A DNA stretch of 55,520 nt from Mucilaginibacter endophyticus (GCF_003351025.1 NZ_QPCG01000013.1:19977-75496), one strand, 5' to 3'. Counted from the stretch's first letter, positions 8,194-16,955 are shown. Notes: a model not told the origin generated them from the sequence alone. Numbers and translations: made by a program.

Positions 8194-9048
8194 ATGAACA
8201 CTAATGATCTCAAAATATTTGAAGCAGTAGCCGCTAATGGTAGTTTCACTAAAGCCGCCGAGGCCATGTTTACCGTACAATCAAACGTTACCGCGCGTAT
8301 AAAAAACCTGGAAGAAGAATTTGGCGCCGATCTGTTCACCCGCACATCGCGCAAGGTAGCGTTGACCAGCGCGGGCGAAACGCTGATGCAATACAGCAAA
8401 CAGATTGATCATTTAATGCAGGAAGCCAAAAAGGATATTAAAAAATTTAGCCAGGTAAGCGGCAACCTTAAAATTGGTTGCATTGAAACTACTATGGCCT
8501 TTAAAGTTCCGGATATCCTCACCCGCTTTACCGAAGCCTACCCTGATGTGGACCTGGAGTTTAAATCGCAAATGCGCAGCGACCTCATCAATGATGTGAT
8601 CAACTATAAACTGGATGCGGCCTTTGTATCGGCGCCTATCAATTCGCCCGAGCTGGAACAATTACATATTAAAGAAGAACAACTGGTGATCCTTGCCCCG
8701 GCCCATGGCCCCGAGCTAAAGGAATTGCTCATGAAACAGCCGCTTAAGATCATCGTATTTGACCAGGGGTGTGTATTTCGCGCCCGGTTGGAAGCATGGC
8801 TTAACGCCAAGGGCATCATCCAATATAAAAGCATTATACTGAATTCGCTGGAAGGGATCATCAATTTTGTAGAAGCTGGTTTAGGCATCAGCATTCTCCC
8901 TGCCGAGCTGATTGAGCAATATTACGCAGGCCGTAAGCTTAAAACGCACATGCTTAATAAAGAATTGGGTACAATGTCTACGGTGCTCATCTACCGTAAA
9001 AATGTACCGCAGTCAAGAGCTTTAAAAGCCTTTGTAGAAATGTATTGA
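8194..9048 (+). CDS. LysR-family transcriptional regulator
   Basis: The 284-residue protein has the LysR winged helix-turn-helix at residues 1-60, with FEAVAANGSFTKAAEAMFTVQSN and ARIKNLEEEFGADLFTR. The effector-binding domain spans about 88-284. The length is close to the LysR norm of about 300. It is divergent from the alpha/beta hydrolase at 7133-8104 and probably controls it and itself. A palindromic operator candidate sits just before its start codon, and a strong bidirectional terminator follows 50 bases after its stop. The inducer is not predictable. Confidence 0.93.
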   Translation: MNTNDLKIFEAVAANGSFTKAAEAMFTVQSNVTARIKNLEEEFGADLFTRTSRKVALTSAGETLMQYSKQIDHLMQEAKKDIKKFSQVSGNLKIGCIETTMAFKVPDILTRFTEAYPDVDLEFKSQMRSDLINDVINYKLDAAFVSAPINSPELEQLHIKEEQLVILAPAHGPELKELLMKQPLKIIVFDQGCVFRARLEAWLNAKGIIQYKSIILNSLEGIINFVEAGLGISILPAELIEQYYAGRKLKTHMLNKELGTMSTVLIYRKNVPQSRALKAFVEMY

Positions 9049-9098
9049 GCAGGAAATATTAAGTTATTAATATCTGTAAGTATGTAAAACATTTTCTT

Positions 9099-9135
9099 AA
9101 TAAAAAGAGAGCTTATGTTAAGCTCTCTTTTTATT
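9099..9135. terminator. Bidirectional intrinsic terminator
   Basis: A perfect 16-base inverted repeat with a 5-base loop (left arm AATAAAAAGAGAGCTT). A- and T-rich ends on both sides would give a U-tract in either direction. It lies between the convergent LysR and GH43-like genes and can serve both. Confidence 0.88.
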
Positions 9136-9157
9136 AAATAGCATTGACACTTTCAGA

Positions 9158-10894
9158 TTATGGATTATATGTCCAAACGTCGCCCGAGCGCATAGTAACC
9201 TGTGGACTGGTATAAAGCAAGGTGGTACCGTCAGTATCATAAACATAAAAATGCCCGGTTTCCATATCGGTGTTCATATATAATACTACCAGGTTTGGGC
9301 CATGAGCTTTCTCAATATCGCCCCAGCGCGCATTTGTTCTGTCGCTTATAAAAATAATCTTCTTTGTAAGCCATCTTGCGTGCAATGAGTTTTGACTGAG
9401 GTTGCTGTTAGGGCCGGCTCCATAAATAATACCATATAATCTGTTTGCATTAGTAACAAATCCCATAGACGTTATAAAAAGATCATTAGCATTATAGTTT
9501 CCGAATAAAAAGTTACTACTCGGAAAACTGGTAAGACTGTTACTTAGGCTATACCGTAGTTCTTGTCCGTTGTTGTGGTGCATACCCATCAAATAGTAAG
9601 TTGAATTATTATAGGTAAATGCCTTTACATCCTGCGCAACAAGACTTTCGGCCAAAGCATCCCCTATATAGCTAAAGTTTACTTTATCAGTGCTCACTGC
9701 ATGATGCACAGTTCGTTGGGTTTCGGAATCTGTGAAGTTATTGAAATACAAATGATAGATTCCGTTTTCTAAAAAGCCCACATTAGATCCATTTACATTA
9801 GCGGTACTCCAATTAGTGTATCCAGTCATATTAACCAAATAACTTGCGTTACCGCTATTAGGAGTCCAGTTAACACCATCGGAAGATGTGGCAAATCCTG
9901 GTTTATTTTTTGCCCCTGAACCAAAAGGCAATGATGTATAATACATCAACCAACTTCCGTCTGGATTTTTCAACACCGTTTCATTATTAAGATGATCCCA
10001 GGCGCCATTACCAACTACCAAAGTATGTGTGCCAAAAGTTATAAAGTTGTCATAACTCACGGTTACAAACACCCTGTCATGTTGGCCTTCTCCATTGTCC
10101 CACCCTCCATAATAGATATTCCATGCACCGTTATAAACTATGTTAGGAGCGTAGATATTGGGATAGCCATTTATAATATTGTTGTTTGAAACAATTAATG
10201 GGTCACGGTCGTCCTGGGTCCAGTTAAAAATGCGTGTTGGGTTAAATGAGTCGGACCCCGAATTATTAATCCGGTTTTGTTGAACTGAATTATCATTACC
10301 AGTCCACTTGAAATGATCAAAACCAGCGTCATATCCTGCGGCAACCTCCGCAAGTTGGAAATAGTAGTTCGACCCGTCGGTACCCAGCTTGGTTACTTCT
10401 ATTTTAATACCCGTTGTATGCACTGTAACCGGCAGTGGTATCACTACCGGTAAATTAGTTGTTGATTTTTGTGGATTAACAAAATTTGTGAATGACTTAG
10501 AGGCCACCCAGGTTGAGCCCGAGTAATAATAAATGGTAAAATTTGAAGGAAAACTCAACCCCGAGTTATTAGTGCCATATCTTGGTGTCATTTTCACGTA
10601 GTTTACATCGCTGGCGGCACCAAATTGAAACTGAATATATTCTGTACCCGCTGAGCTTGTATGTAGCACTGAGCTCCAGCATGTTGAAGTATTATTGTCA
10701 ATAGCATTTGATGCGGGCCAGGAAGGATAAGTTGAAGAAACTGAAACGCTTGAAATGGGGAGGTCTGTTGTAACTGATGTTGCTTTAATTGTTTTAGTAC
10801 TTTGAAAGTCAGCTTTTTTTTCCAAAATATCTTTACTGCAGCCACCGAGTAAAATAACGCTTAATAAAAGCATTAAGTTTAGTAAGTTTTTCAT
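9158..10894 (-). CDS. Lipoprotein with F5/8 type C (discoidin) domain and GH43/beta-propeller-like domain
   Basis: A 578-residue lipoprotein: residues 1-18 are a signal peptide with the lipobox LGGC and Cys19. Residues about 45-185 resemble an F5/8 type C carbohydrate-binding domain (YPSWPASNAIDNNTSTCWSS, then a jelly-roll pattern ending in FQLAEVAAGYD). Residues about 230-510 show repeated strand motifs (NIYYGGWDNGEGQHDRVF, WLMYYTSLPFG, YHLYFNNF) like five-bladed glycosidases of families GH43/GH32. I cannot identify all the catalytic acids, so hydrolase activity is inferred. It is a single gene, not part of a visible SusCD locus. Surface display and glycan handling are the likely role. Confidence 0.72.
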   Translation of the reverse strand: MKNLLNLMLLLSVILLGGCSKDILEKKADFQSTKTIKATSVTTDLPISSVSVSSTYPSWPASNAIDNNTSTCWSSVLHTSSAGTEYIQFQFGAASDVNYVKMTPRYGTNNSGLSFPSNFTIYYYSGSTWVASKSFTNFVNPQKSTTNLPVVIPLPVTVHTTGIKIEVTKLGTDGSNYYFQLAEVAAGYDAGFDHFKWTGNDNSVQQNRINNSGSDSFNPTRIFNWTQDDRDPLIVSNNNIINGYPNIYAPNIVYNGAWNIYYGGWDNGEGQHDRVFVTVSYDNFITFGTHTLVVGNGAWDHLNNETVLKNPDGSWLMYYTSLPFGSGAKNKPGFATSSDGVNWTPNSGNASYLVNMTGYTNWSTANVNGSNVGFLENGIYHLYFNNFTDSETQRTVHHAVSTDKVNFSYIGDALAESLVAQDVKAFTYNNSTYYLMGMHHNNGQELRYSLSNSLTSFPSSNFLFGNYNANDLFITSMGFVTNANRLYGIIYGAGPNSNLSQNSLHARWLTKKIIFISDRTNARWGDIEKAHGPNLVVLYMNTDMETGHFYVYDTDGTTLLYTSPQVTMRSGDVWTYNP

Positions 10895-11182
10895 GATAGG
10901 TAAGTGTTTAAGAGGCTTTTTATAGTTGCCCCGTGTTTATGGTAAAAATATTTAATTGTTTAATGGTAAATAATATTTAGCTACAGAAATTTATACACAA
11001 CTCTCAACGCTTTGCTAATAATTAAACAGTATTAATGACTTTACAACATCCAATTATATTAATTTATCAATGCACTAAACAATAAAGCATTTTAATGAGC
11101 CATATTTAACATCCAAAACCTTAATTTGCAGTATCATTTTTAAAGGTGACCATTACCAATTTTCTATAAATCTCAATTAGCG
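10895..11182. other. A+T-rich divergent intergenic region
   Basis: About 290 bases separate the starts of two divergent genes. The stretch is strongly A+T-rich and must hold both promoters. I could not recognise a convincing pair of -33/-7 elements, a hairpin or a small gene. No word repeats of the kind seen elsewhere occur here. Confidence 0.5.
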
Positions 11183-11590
11183 ATGGAAAACAATATCGGC
11201 ACAAAAGAAAACCCGATGGCCCTGAAAACGCCGCCATTAACATCAGATTATACCATGCACCTTGATACAAAAGATGGCAACCCAGTTTTGGTTTGTACTG
11301 TTGGCAAAACAGTGCTCCACTATGATTATCGCTGCCTGGCCGATCTGCATGCCATGCTAACCGCTCATGGCGACTGGATGGAACTTGGCAGTGCCGATGA
11401 ACAAAAGCCTGCGAAGGAAGGAACCGTTGAGGCCTGGGGCCGTTCAGAAAATAATCCTGTTGGAGGATGGTACGGCTTAAAGAAAGGACTTCGGGGCCGT
11501 TTTGCCATGTACGTACCTCCGCTGATGGAAGCCTTAGGTATGGTTGAGCTAACACATGATGCCAAAGGCAATAAAGTAAAAGCAAAATAA
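11183..11590 (+). CDS. Conserved-looking small cytoplasmic protein of unknown function
   Basis: A 135-residue soluble protein without signal peptide or membrane segment. The C-terminal half has a compact pattern (WMELGSADEQKPAKEGTVEAW, then GGWYGLKKGLRGRFAMYVPP) with many Trp, Gly and aromatic residues, suggesting a folded domain. I do not recognise the family. An alternative start is Met12. A 154-codon open frame on the opposite strand spans the same bases, but its Pro/His-rich translation looks non-coding. A strong terminator follows directly after the stop codon. It stands alone between two minus-strand lipoprotein genes. Confidence 0.65.
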   Translation: MENNIGTKENPMALKTPPLTSDYTMHLDTKDGNPVLVCTVGKTVLHYDYRCLADLHAMLTAHGDWMELGSADEQKPAKEGTVEAWGRSENNPVGGWYGLKKGLRGRFAMYVPPLMEALGMVELTHDAKGNKVKAK

Positions 11591-11628
11591 TAAGAAGGGG
11601 CTGCTTTAACAGACAGCCCGTTCTTATT
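11589..11628. terminator. Bidirectional intrinsic terminator
   Basis: A long stem begins AATAAGAA GGGGCTG and closes with CAGCCC GTTCTTATT, with a loop of about 8 bases. A- and T-rich ends serve both directions. It overlaps the stop of the 135-residue protein gene and lies just before the 3' end of the convergent serpin gene. Confidence 0.85.
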
Positions 11629-11643
11629 GGTATTTATTAGCGC

Positions 11644-12876
11644 TTATTCGCCCTTTGTTGGATCATTAACAATCCCTGCAAATAATATCAATCCGGTTTT
11701 CATCTCCCTGATCGCGAAAATGAATGGCTTATCTAAAATGATATTTTTTGTAGGTGCCGCTGTGAGCCCCATGCCTACCTCCGTTACGGCTGCGGCTTCG
11801 GTGCCATCCTCGTTCACATCAATATAGGCTTTATGCTTTACTTCGGTTATGGTAAGCCCAGTTGAACTGATCCGGCTAAAATCAGCCTGATCGCTAAAAG
11901 CAATACTCATTCCCAAAGATTTTAAGATTTCTTTTAAGTCGACACCATAGCTGAATTTAAATTTAGGAAGAGTGATATTTGATTTGCTGGAAGTAAGTTT
12001 TCCCATCAATACATTCCATTTATCCGAATCGAGACTGAGGGCAAAGGTTTTCACATCGGCATCGGGCATGATCATTACCATACTGTATTTACTGTTGCTG
12101 TATGGCAGTTCAACCACGGTTGCTTCACTATTAAAAGCTACGTTAAGGTTAACATCATTATTGGTCATGAAACTGGCCTGCACCGTACTGTTATCGGCAA
12201 GGTGAAAAGATGTTTTATACGTTTTGCCAGCATCGAAGCGGGTTTTCCAGGTACTTTTGAAGTAAATGGCATTAATGAGAAACATTCTGGCCCCGTCATT
12301 TATCTGATCTATGATCTTGGTGATCTTGTTATTGGTTTGCCCGCTCACCCAACTATTAATAGTATTTGCAGATCCTGTTTTATCGTTAAAATCAAGCGCT
12401 TTTACCTCGGCATTATAAAAATCGGTATTGGTTTTTATGAATGCAGGCAGCGGTGTAAAACTATTAGCGTACCAGATGGAGTTGGCTATTTTAAGTGTTG
12501 TATTTGGGTCAAGATCAGGAAGATTGGTGATCAGGTTGTGATGATAGCTATTCACCTGATCCTCGGTAAAACCGTCAAAATCCATTGTTTTACGAATATC
12601 GGTAAGCGTTTGCCCGGCGGCGCCATTGCTGGTCATGCCAACAGCAAAGCTTATGCTCAATGGCGAGAGGATTAGATTTTGGCTATTGGATACAGTTCCC
12701 AGGCCTGCTTTAAACAGTTTTAAGGTAAAAGCATTGCCGGGGCCAACCTGCTGTTGCTCAGTTGCCGAAAGCACAAGGTCTTTACCCGGGCCGTTATTAA
12801 TTGGGCCATTACCTCCCTTTTTGCAGGCGGCTATCGTTAAAATTCCAATACTAAGTAAGGTTAGTTTGCGCATCAT
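11644..12876 (-). CDS. Serpin-family protease inhibitor, lipoprotein
   Basis: A 410-residue protein with the serpin fold. Residues 1-17 are a signal peptide and Cys18 (TIAAC) a lipidation site. Serpin signatures include NLILSPLSISFAVGMTSNGA near residue 65, INAIYFKSTWKTRF in the middle, and the C-terminal DKPFIFAIREMKTGLILFAG. The hinge GTEAAAVT (358-365) has the small residues needed for loop insertion, so it should be inhibitory, with the reactive bond a few residues later around VGMGLTAAP. Serpins trap serine or cysteine proteases irreversibly; a surface-anchored one may protect against host, predator or self-secreted proteases. It is divergent from the phosphodiesterase gene. Confidence 0.93.
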   Translation of the reverse strand: MMRKLTLLSIGILTIAACKKGGNGPINNGPGKDLVLSATEQQQVGPGNAFTLKLFKAGLGTVSNSQNLILSPLSISFAVGMTSNGAAGQTLTDIRKTMDFDGFTEDQVNSYHHNLITNLPDLDPNTTLKIANSIWYANSFTPLPAFIKTNTDFYNAEVKALDFNDKTGSANTINSWVSGQTNNKITKIIDQINDGARMFLINAIYFKSTWKTRFDAGKTYKTSFHLADNSTVQASFMTNNDVNLNVAFNSEATVVELPYSNSKYSMVMIMPDADVKTFALSLDSDKWNVLMGKLTSSKSNITLPKFKFSYGVDLKEILKSLGMSIAFSDQADFSRISSTGLTITEVKHKAYIDVNEDGTEAAAVTEVGMGLTAAPTKNIILDKPFIFAIREMKTGLILFAGIVNDPTKGE

Positions 12877-13027
12877 AGTTGATAGGTTTATAATTACATT
12901 ACGAAAAGTAAATTACTTACGCTACAGCGAGTTAAAATTACTGCGGATAAAAAAGTATAACAATTTTTTAACTTCCGGGCTTGTTAAAACACCGTAGTTT
13001 AGTCCTTTAAAATACTCATTTATACTG

Positions 13028-14272
13028 ATGCGAAATCTACTTAAAACCGCGGCCCTTGCGCTGCTGGTATCAGCCGGGATCAATGCCGCTGCACAAACCC
13101 GTAAAGCTGTTTTTATTATTGCCGATGGCATCCCTGCCGATGTGATTGAAAAGCTAAATACCCCTAACCTTAAGCTGATAGCTAAACAGGGCGCCTATCT
13201 TCGCGCCCATGTTGGCGGCGAAAAAGGAGGTTATTCACAAACCCCGACCATATCGGCCAATGGATATAACAGTTTACTAACCGCTACCTGGGTAAACAAG
13301 CACAACGTTTGGGGCAATGATATCAAAGCGCCTAACTATAATTACTGGAACGTATTCAGGATGTTTAAGAATGCTTATCCGAACAAAAAAACAGCTGTGT
13401 TCAGTAGTTGGACAGATAACCGTACCAAGCTCGTTGGCGATAAACTACCTGAAGCCGGAAACATCCACCCGGATTATGCTTATGACGGTTATGAACTTGA
13501 TACCCTTAAATTCCCGCATGATAAGGCGGGGAATTATATGCACCTGATTGATGAGCAGGTAGTATCATCGGCGGCGGAATGTATTAAAGACAAAGCTCCC
13601 GACCTGTCATGGGTATACCTGGAGTATACCGACGATATGGGCCATAGATACGGCGATAGCCCGCAATATTATGACGCTATCGAAAAAATGGACGCGCAGG
13701 TTGGCAAGATCTGGGCAGCCATACAATATCGCAAACAACATTTTAAAGAAGACTGGCTGATCTTTATCACCACAGATCATGGCCGCAGCGAGGCAACAGG
13801 AAAGGACCATGGCGGTCAAAGCGCACGTCAGCGCTCTACCTGGATGGTTACCAGTTATCGCCCGCTAAACAACTACGCTAAATACTATACCCCAGGTATT
13901 GTGGACATCACGCCCTCAATCAACAGCTTTTTGAATGTAAAAGTACCGGAAGCGCAGCAACGCGAAATGGATGGCATCTCGCTTATCGGCGCGGTATCTG
14001 TTGCTGAGCCTATGGCTAACTATGTTCAAGGCTCGTTAGATATAAGCTGGAAAGCGCTTGACCCTAAAGGCAATGTAAAGATCTGGGTAGCTGCAGACAA
14101 TGCTTTTAAAGAAGGCAAAACCGATGAATACAAATTATTAGCTACCGTCCCTGTTATCAATGAGCATACACTGGTTGATGTTAAAAATATGCCTTCCAAA
14201 TTTTACAAGATCTGTATTGAAGGCGCTAACAATACAGTTAACCGTTGGGTTATATTGGATGATAAAAAATAG
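13028..14272 (+). CDS. Secreted alkaline phosphatase/nucleotide pyrophosphatase-family protein
   Basis: A 414-residue exported protein with a signal peptide at residues 1-22 (ending AAAQ). The metal-binding and nucleophile motifs of the type I phosphodiesterase/nucleotide pyrophosphatase family are present: IIADGIPADV (Asp33), SQTPTISANGY (nucleophilic Thr within 72-74), YTDDMGHRYG and TTDHGRSEATGKDHGG. Two zinc ions would be bound. The last 80 residues form an appended beta-rich domain. It would hydrolyse phosphodiester or phosphomonoester bonds in the periplasm or outside the cell. It is followed by a terminator and appears monocistronic. Confidence 0.88.
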   Translation: MRNLLKTAALALLVSAGINAAAQTRKAVFIIADGIPADVIEKLNTPNLKLIAKQGAYLRAHVGGEKGGYSQTPTISANGYNSLLTATWVNKHNVWGNDIKAPNYNYWNVFRMFKNAYPNKKTAVFSSWTDNRTKLVGDKLPEAGNIHPDYAYDGYELDTLKFPHDKAGNYMHLIDEQVVSSAAECIKDKAPDLSWVYLEYTDDMGHRYGDSPQYYDAIEKMDAQVGKIWAAIQYRKQHFKEDWLIFITTDHGRSEATGKDHGGQSARQRSTWMVTSYRPLNNYAKYYTPGIVDITPSINSFLNVKVPEAQQREMDGISLIGAVSVAEPMANYVQGSLDISWKALDPKGNVKIWVAADNAFKEGKTDEYKLLATVPVINEHTLVDVKNMPSKFYKICIEGANNTVNRWVILDDKK

Positions 14273-14324
14273 ATAGCCTGGCATCAAGAGTTAAAATCTG
14301 ACCGACTCAGCTATGCATCTTTAG

Positions 14325-14358
14325 AGCCTCCTCACTGTTTCACGGAGAGGAGGCTTTT
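14325..14358 (+). terminator. Intrinsic terminator after the phosphatase gene
   Basis: The stem AGCCTCCTC (14325-14333) pairs perfectly with GAGGAGGCT (14347-14355) and is followed by TTTT. It lies 53 bases after the phosphatase stop codon. Confidence 0.82.
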
Positions 14359-14702
14359 ATTCTACCAGCCCCCATTTCTAAAAACATATCTTTCCCCAAA
14401 ATACAAACCACTTGGTATTGTACACCCTACCCCGGCTCCGTAAAATTGTGATATAAAAACAACCCAAAACCACAATGAGAAAGCCACCATTATGTACCCC
14501 AGATTTAAACCCGGCAAATAGAAGTACACCTGATTTTAGTAACACAATTACTATATGCCGATTATGGAACCTGTTAATTTATCTGCAAGCGAAAAATTGC
14601 CCGTTGCTTTTTTGAAGTTAAAATGCATACATTAGTTTATCGCCTGATAGCGTTACACTGTTTGCCACAACAATTGACACCTTACCTAACCTATTTACTA
14701 AA
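14359..14702. other. Long intergenic region before the proline-repeat gene cluster
   Basis: About 340 bases lie between the terminator and the next gene. The stretch is A+T-rich and should carry the promoter of the three-gene secreted cluster. An unremarkable 46-codon frame starts at 14475; its lack of hydrophobic or domain pattern and of a clear translation signal does not support a gene. I see no repeat or RNA structure that I can name. Confidence 0.45.
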
Positions 14703-15572
14703 ATGATTTTTAAAACCAATATATGGGTATTTGTTTGCTGTGCTGTAGCTACACTTTGTTTAAGTATACAAACCGCCCATAGCCAAAACCAGTTCGAAAA
14801 GGAACTCACTCAAAAAATGGATGATTTCCTGTCGCCAACGCCTCAAATTAATCAGCAATCATCACAAACAAAGGCTCAGCTTTACCCAGGTGATGCCCCG
14901 GGCGGTATCCTAATCCCGTCTGGCTTTGGAGGGTATGGTACCTATTTATTCGGAGGTATCGGCGCTACCTATCCCGAAGTTTACAGAAACAACAAAGCCG
15001 ACCTGATCACTTCGATAGGAGCATGTGTAGGTAATCCGGCGAAGGCGATAAACTTTGCTGCAAGCATAAACATGACCGATGTACATAAGTTTAGGGATTT
15101 TTCGGGAAACTTTATTGTAAGCCGCATCTTATTTACCGGAACAAGCATTTCGGCAGGGGCATTACAGGTATTTGCAAACAATAGATTTTCTGACGCGTCC
15201 GGCTCAACTTTTTACTTAGCGGTTAGCCACGCTGTACAAACGGTGCCATCGTTAACACCGGGCTGTTCGAGGCTTACTTATACAATTGGAATTGGCAGCG
15301 GCAGGTTTTATGAAAAGAGCCCCAAAGATATTGAAGCAGGTAAAGGGAAACATGGCACTGCCATATTTGGCAGCCTCTCCTACGAGTTAATCCGGCACGT
15401 AAACGTAAATGCCGAGTGGACGGGCATGAACCTCGGCATTTCTGCAGGAGTTAGACCTTTTCCGGTACCTTTAAGCTTAGCAGTAGGTGTTGCTAACCTT
15501 ACCCGGTACACTAACGACAGGGCCAATATGGTATTTTCTGTCGGTTACCCGCTTTCCCTAAACCGACGATAG
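14703..15572 (+). CDS. Exported protein of unknown function, beta-barrel-like
   Basis: The 289-residue protein has a signal peptide (residues 1-28, ending TAHS). After a polar Gln-rich stretch, residues about 65-289 show alternating hydrophobic strands with many Gly, Ser and Asn, such as GGYGTYLFGGIGATYP, SIGACVGNPAKAINFAASIN and VNAEWTGMNLGISAGVRPF. It ends in strand-like NMVFSVGYPLSL. This suggests an outer-membrane beta-barrel or beta-sandwich. I do not recognise a family. It starts a run of three secreted-protein genes with gaps of 46 and 71 bases, so co-transcription with the proline-repeat gene is likely. Confidence 0.65.
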   Translation: MIFKTNIWVFVCCAVATLCLSIQTAHSQNQFEKELTQKMDDFLSPTPQINQQSSQTKAQLYPGDAPGGILIPSGFGGYGTYLFGGIGATYPEVYRNNKADLITSIGACVGNPAKAINFAASINMTDVHKFRDFSGNFIVSRILFTGTSISAGALQVFANNRFSDASGSTFYLAVSHAVQTVPSLTPGCSRLTYTIGIGSGRFYEKSPKDIEAGKGKHGTAIFGSLSYELIRHVNVNAEWTGMNLGISAGVRPFPVPLSLAVGVANLTRYTNDRANMVFSVGYPLSLNRR

Positions 15573-15618
15573 GCCACACTTAGTACAAATCAATCACTTC
15601 ATTAAAACATATTAAGCA

Positions 15619-16047
15619 ATGAAAAAAATAATCATAGCAGCATTAGTCGCGTCTGCAACTTTGGCAATAAGCACTAAAAATGCCGTTGCACAGGGCAGGG
15701 TCAATCAATCGGACTGGAACGTACCACCGCCAATACCGCCTGTACCTCCTATTCCCCCCGTGCCACCAATACCACCGGTGCCACCTATTCCACCGGTACC
15801 GCCAATACCTCCGGTTCCACCTATTCCACCGGTGCCACCAATAACACCAGTGCCACCTATTCCGCCGGTGCCACCTATTCCACCGGTGCCGCCGATACCT
15901 CCGGTACCACCTATTCCGCCAGTGCCACCGATACCACCAGTGCCGCCTATTCCGCCGGTACCGCCAATACCACCGGTGCCACCGATACCTCCGGTACCAC
16001 CAATACCGCCGGTGCCGCCAATACCGGGTTTAAAACCCTTACATTAA
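15619..16047 (+). CDS. Secreted proline-repeat protein, (Ile-Pro-Pro-Val-Pro-Pro)n
   Basis: The 142-residue protein is a signal peptide (1-25, ending AVAQ), a short linker to residue 38, about 16 tandem hexapeptides IPPVPP (39-134), and the tail IPGLKPLH. One unit reads ITPVPP. Such a sequence should form a stiff polyproline II rod of roughly 30 nm. With no membrane anchor or catalytic part, a spacer, scaffold or ligand for a proline-binding domain is likely. The 18-base DNA units differ freely at third positions while the protein stays nearly invariant, which argues for selection on the protein. Dense Pro-Pro pairs should make translation depend on elongation factor P. I do not recognise a named family. 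Confidence 0.8.
   Translation: MKKIIIAALVASATLAISTKNAVAQGRVNQSDWNVPPPIPPVPPIPPVPPIPPVPPIPPVPPIPPVPPIPPVPPITPVPPIPPVPPIPPVPPIPPVPPIPPVPPIPPVPPIPPVPPIPPVPPIPPVPPIPPVPPIPGLKPLH
15733..16026 (+). repeat. 18-base tandem coding repeat (about 16 units)
   Basis: The repeat underlies the IPPVPP hexapeptides. Units such as CCTATTCCACCGGTGCCA and CCAATACCTCCGGTACCG differ at wobble positions (ATT/ATA, CCA/CCT/CCG, GTG/GTA/GTT), so no long perfect DNA copies remain. The array is in frame throughout. Confidence 0.9.
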
Positions 16048-16118
16048 TTAGGACCGATGCATGGCAGTTATTTTAACTGCCGTGCATTAAAAAATACATT
16101 TCTATTTAAACTGAAAAC

Positions 16119-16955
16119 ATGAAACTTCAAATACCAAAGCTTAAAGTGATCTTAATCCTTTTGCTTACAGGTTTATCTACTTTAAGCAAAGCGCAAACAG
16201 CTCACCGCACATTTACCTTTAAAAAAGGCGATCAGTTTCAGCGCACCGCCTTTTTAAGTTCAAACACTGTACTACAGCGTGGCGATCAAAAATTTAACAT
16301 CAATAGCTTCTCATCAACAACTAAAGTTTATGATGTTGTTGATGCTACCGGGCAGGGATTTAACCTGGCCGTTACTACCAAACATATTGCCGATACCATT
16401 GATGCTATGGGTAAAAAAATGGCGTACAGCTCAGACAAGCCTGCTAACGACAGCTCGGCCATTGCAAAGGCACTAAATAATATCGCCGGTAAGGTAGCAT
16501 CGGTAACCATCAATAAAAACGGGCTTGTAACTGATGTAACCGACCCTGCGCTTCAATTTACTAACGATACACTGACAGCCTTCACCGGCCTGCAGCAGGA
16601 GCAAATTGTAAAAGGCACAACCCTTGGCCTCCTGGCCGATTTTGTGGTAACCCAATCCCTCAAACCCGGCTACACCTGGGCCGATTCGACAACGGCGAAC
16701 GGGCAAAAAACCAAAAACACCTTCTGGGTAGATAAGATCAGCGATAAAACAACCACCGTTGTATTTGAAAGCGCCATCACAGGCGGCTATATCAACAGCA
16801 ACACCAATGGGGTATACGTAATTGATAACCAAACAGGCGTAGTACTGGAGCGGATGATGAAAAGTATTATAAGCAGCTACCAACTGCACAATCATGTAGT
16901 TTACGCCGCGTCAAAACGCACAGCTTTTACCGAAAGCTGCTACAAAATACATTAG
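16119..16955 (+). CDS. Exported protein of unknown function (DUF6263-like)
   Basis: A 278-residue protein with a signal peptide at residues 1-25 (TLSKAQ). The rest is soluble and beta-rich: FKKGDQFQRTAFLSSNTVLQ, then SSTTKVYDVVDATGQGFNLAVTTKHI, a central helical part, and a late GVYVIDNQTGVVLERMMKS. The pattern of a KG-D-Q start, a 'test of time-dependent' strand set and the final VIDNQTG is like DUF6263 proteins of Bacteroidota; this link is from memory and not certain. It lies 71 bases after the proline-repeat gene and is followed by a terminator, so it is probably the last gene of that cluster. Function unknown. Confidence 0.65.
   Translation: MKLQIPKLKVILILLLTGLSTLSKAQTAHRTFTFKKGDQFQRTAFLSSNTVLQRGDQKFNINSFSSTTKVYDVVDATGQGFNLAVTTKHIADTIDAMGKKMAYSSDKPANDSSAIAKALNNIAGKVASVTINKNGLVTDVTDPALQFTNDTLTAFTGLQQEQIVKGTTLGLLADFVVTQSLKPGYTWADSTTANGQKTKNTFWVDKISDKTTTVVFESAITGGYINSNTNGVYVIDNQTGVVLERMMKSIISSYQLHNHVVYAASKRTAFTESCYKIH

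Noticed and set aside
11121..11585. A 154-codon open frame on the minus strand
   Set aside because: It is antisense to the 135-residue protein gene, which has a better composition. Its translation is rich in Pro, His and Leu with no domain pattern, and it runs through the other gene's terminator side.
14475..14615. 46-codon open frame in the gap before the proline-repeat cluster
   Set aside because: It has no hydrophobic or charged pattern, no visible ribosome-binding context, and no neighbour signal. Length is within chance for A+T-rich DNA.
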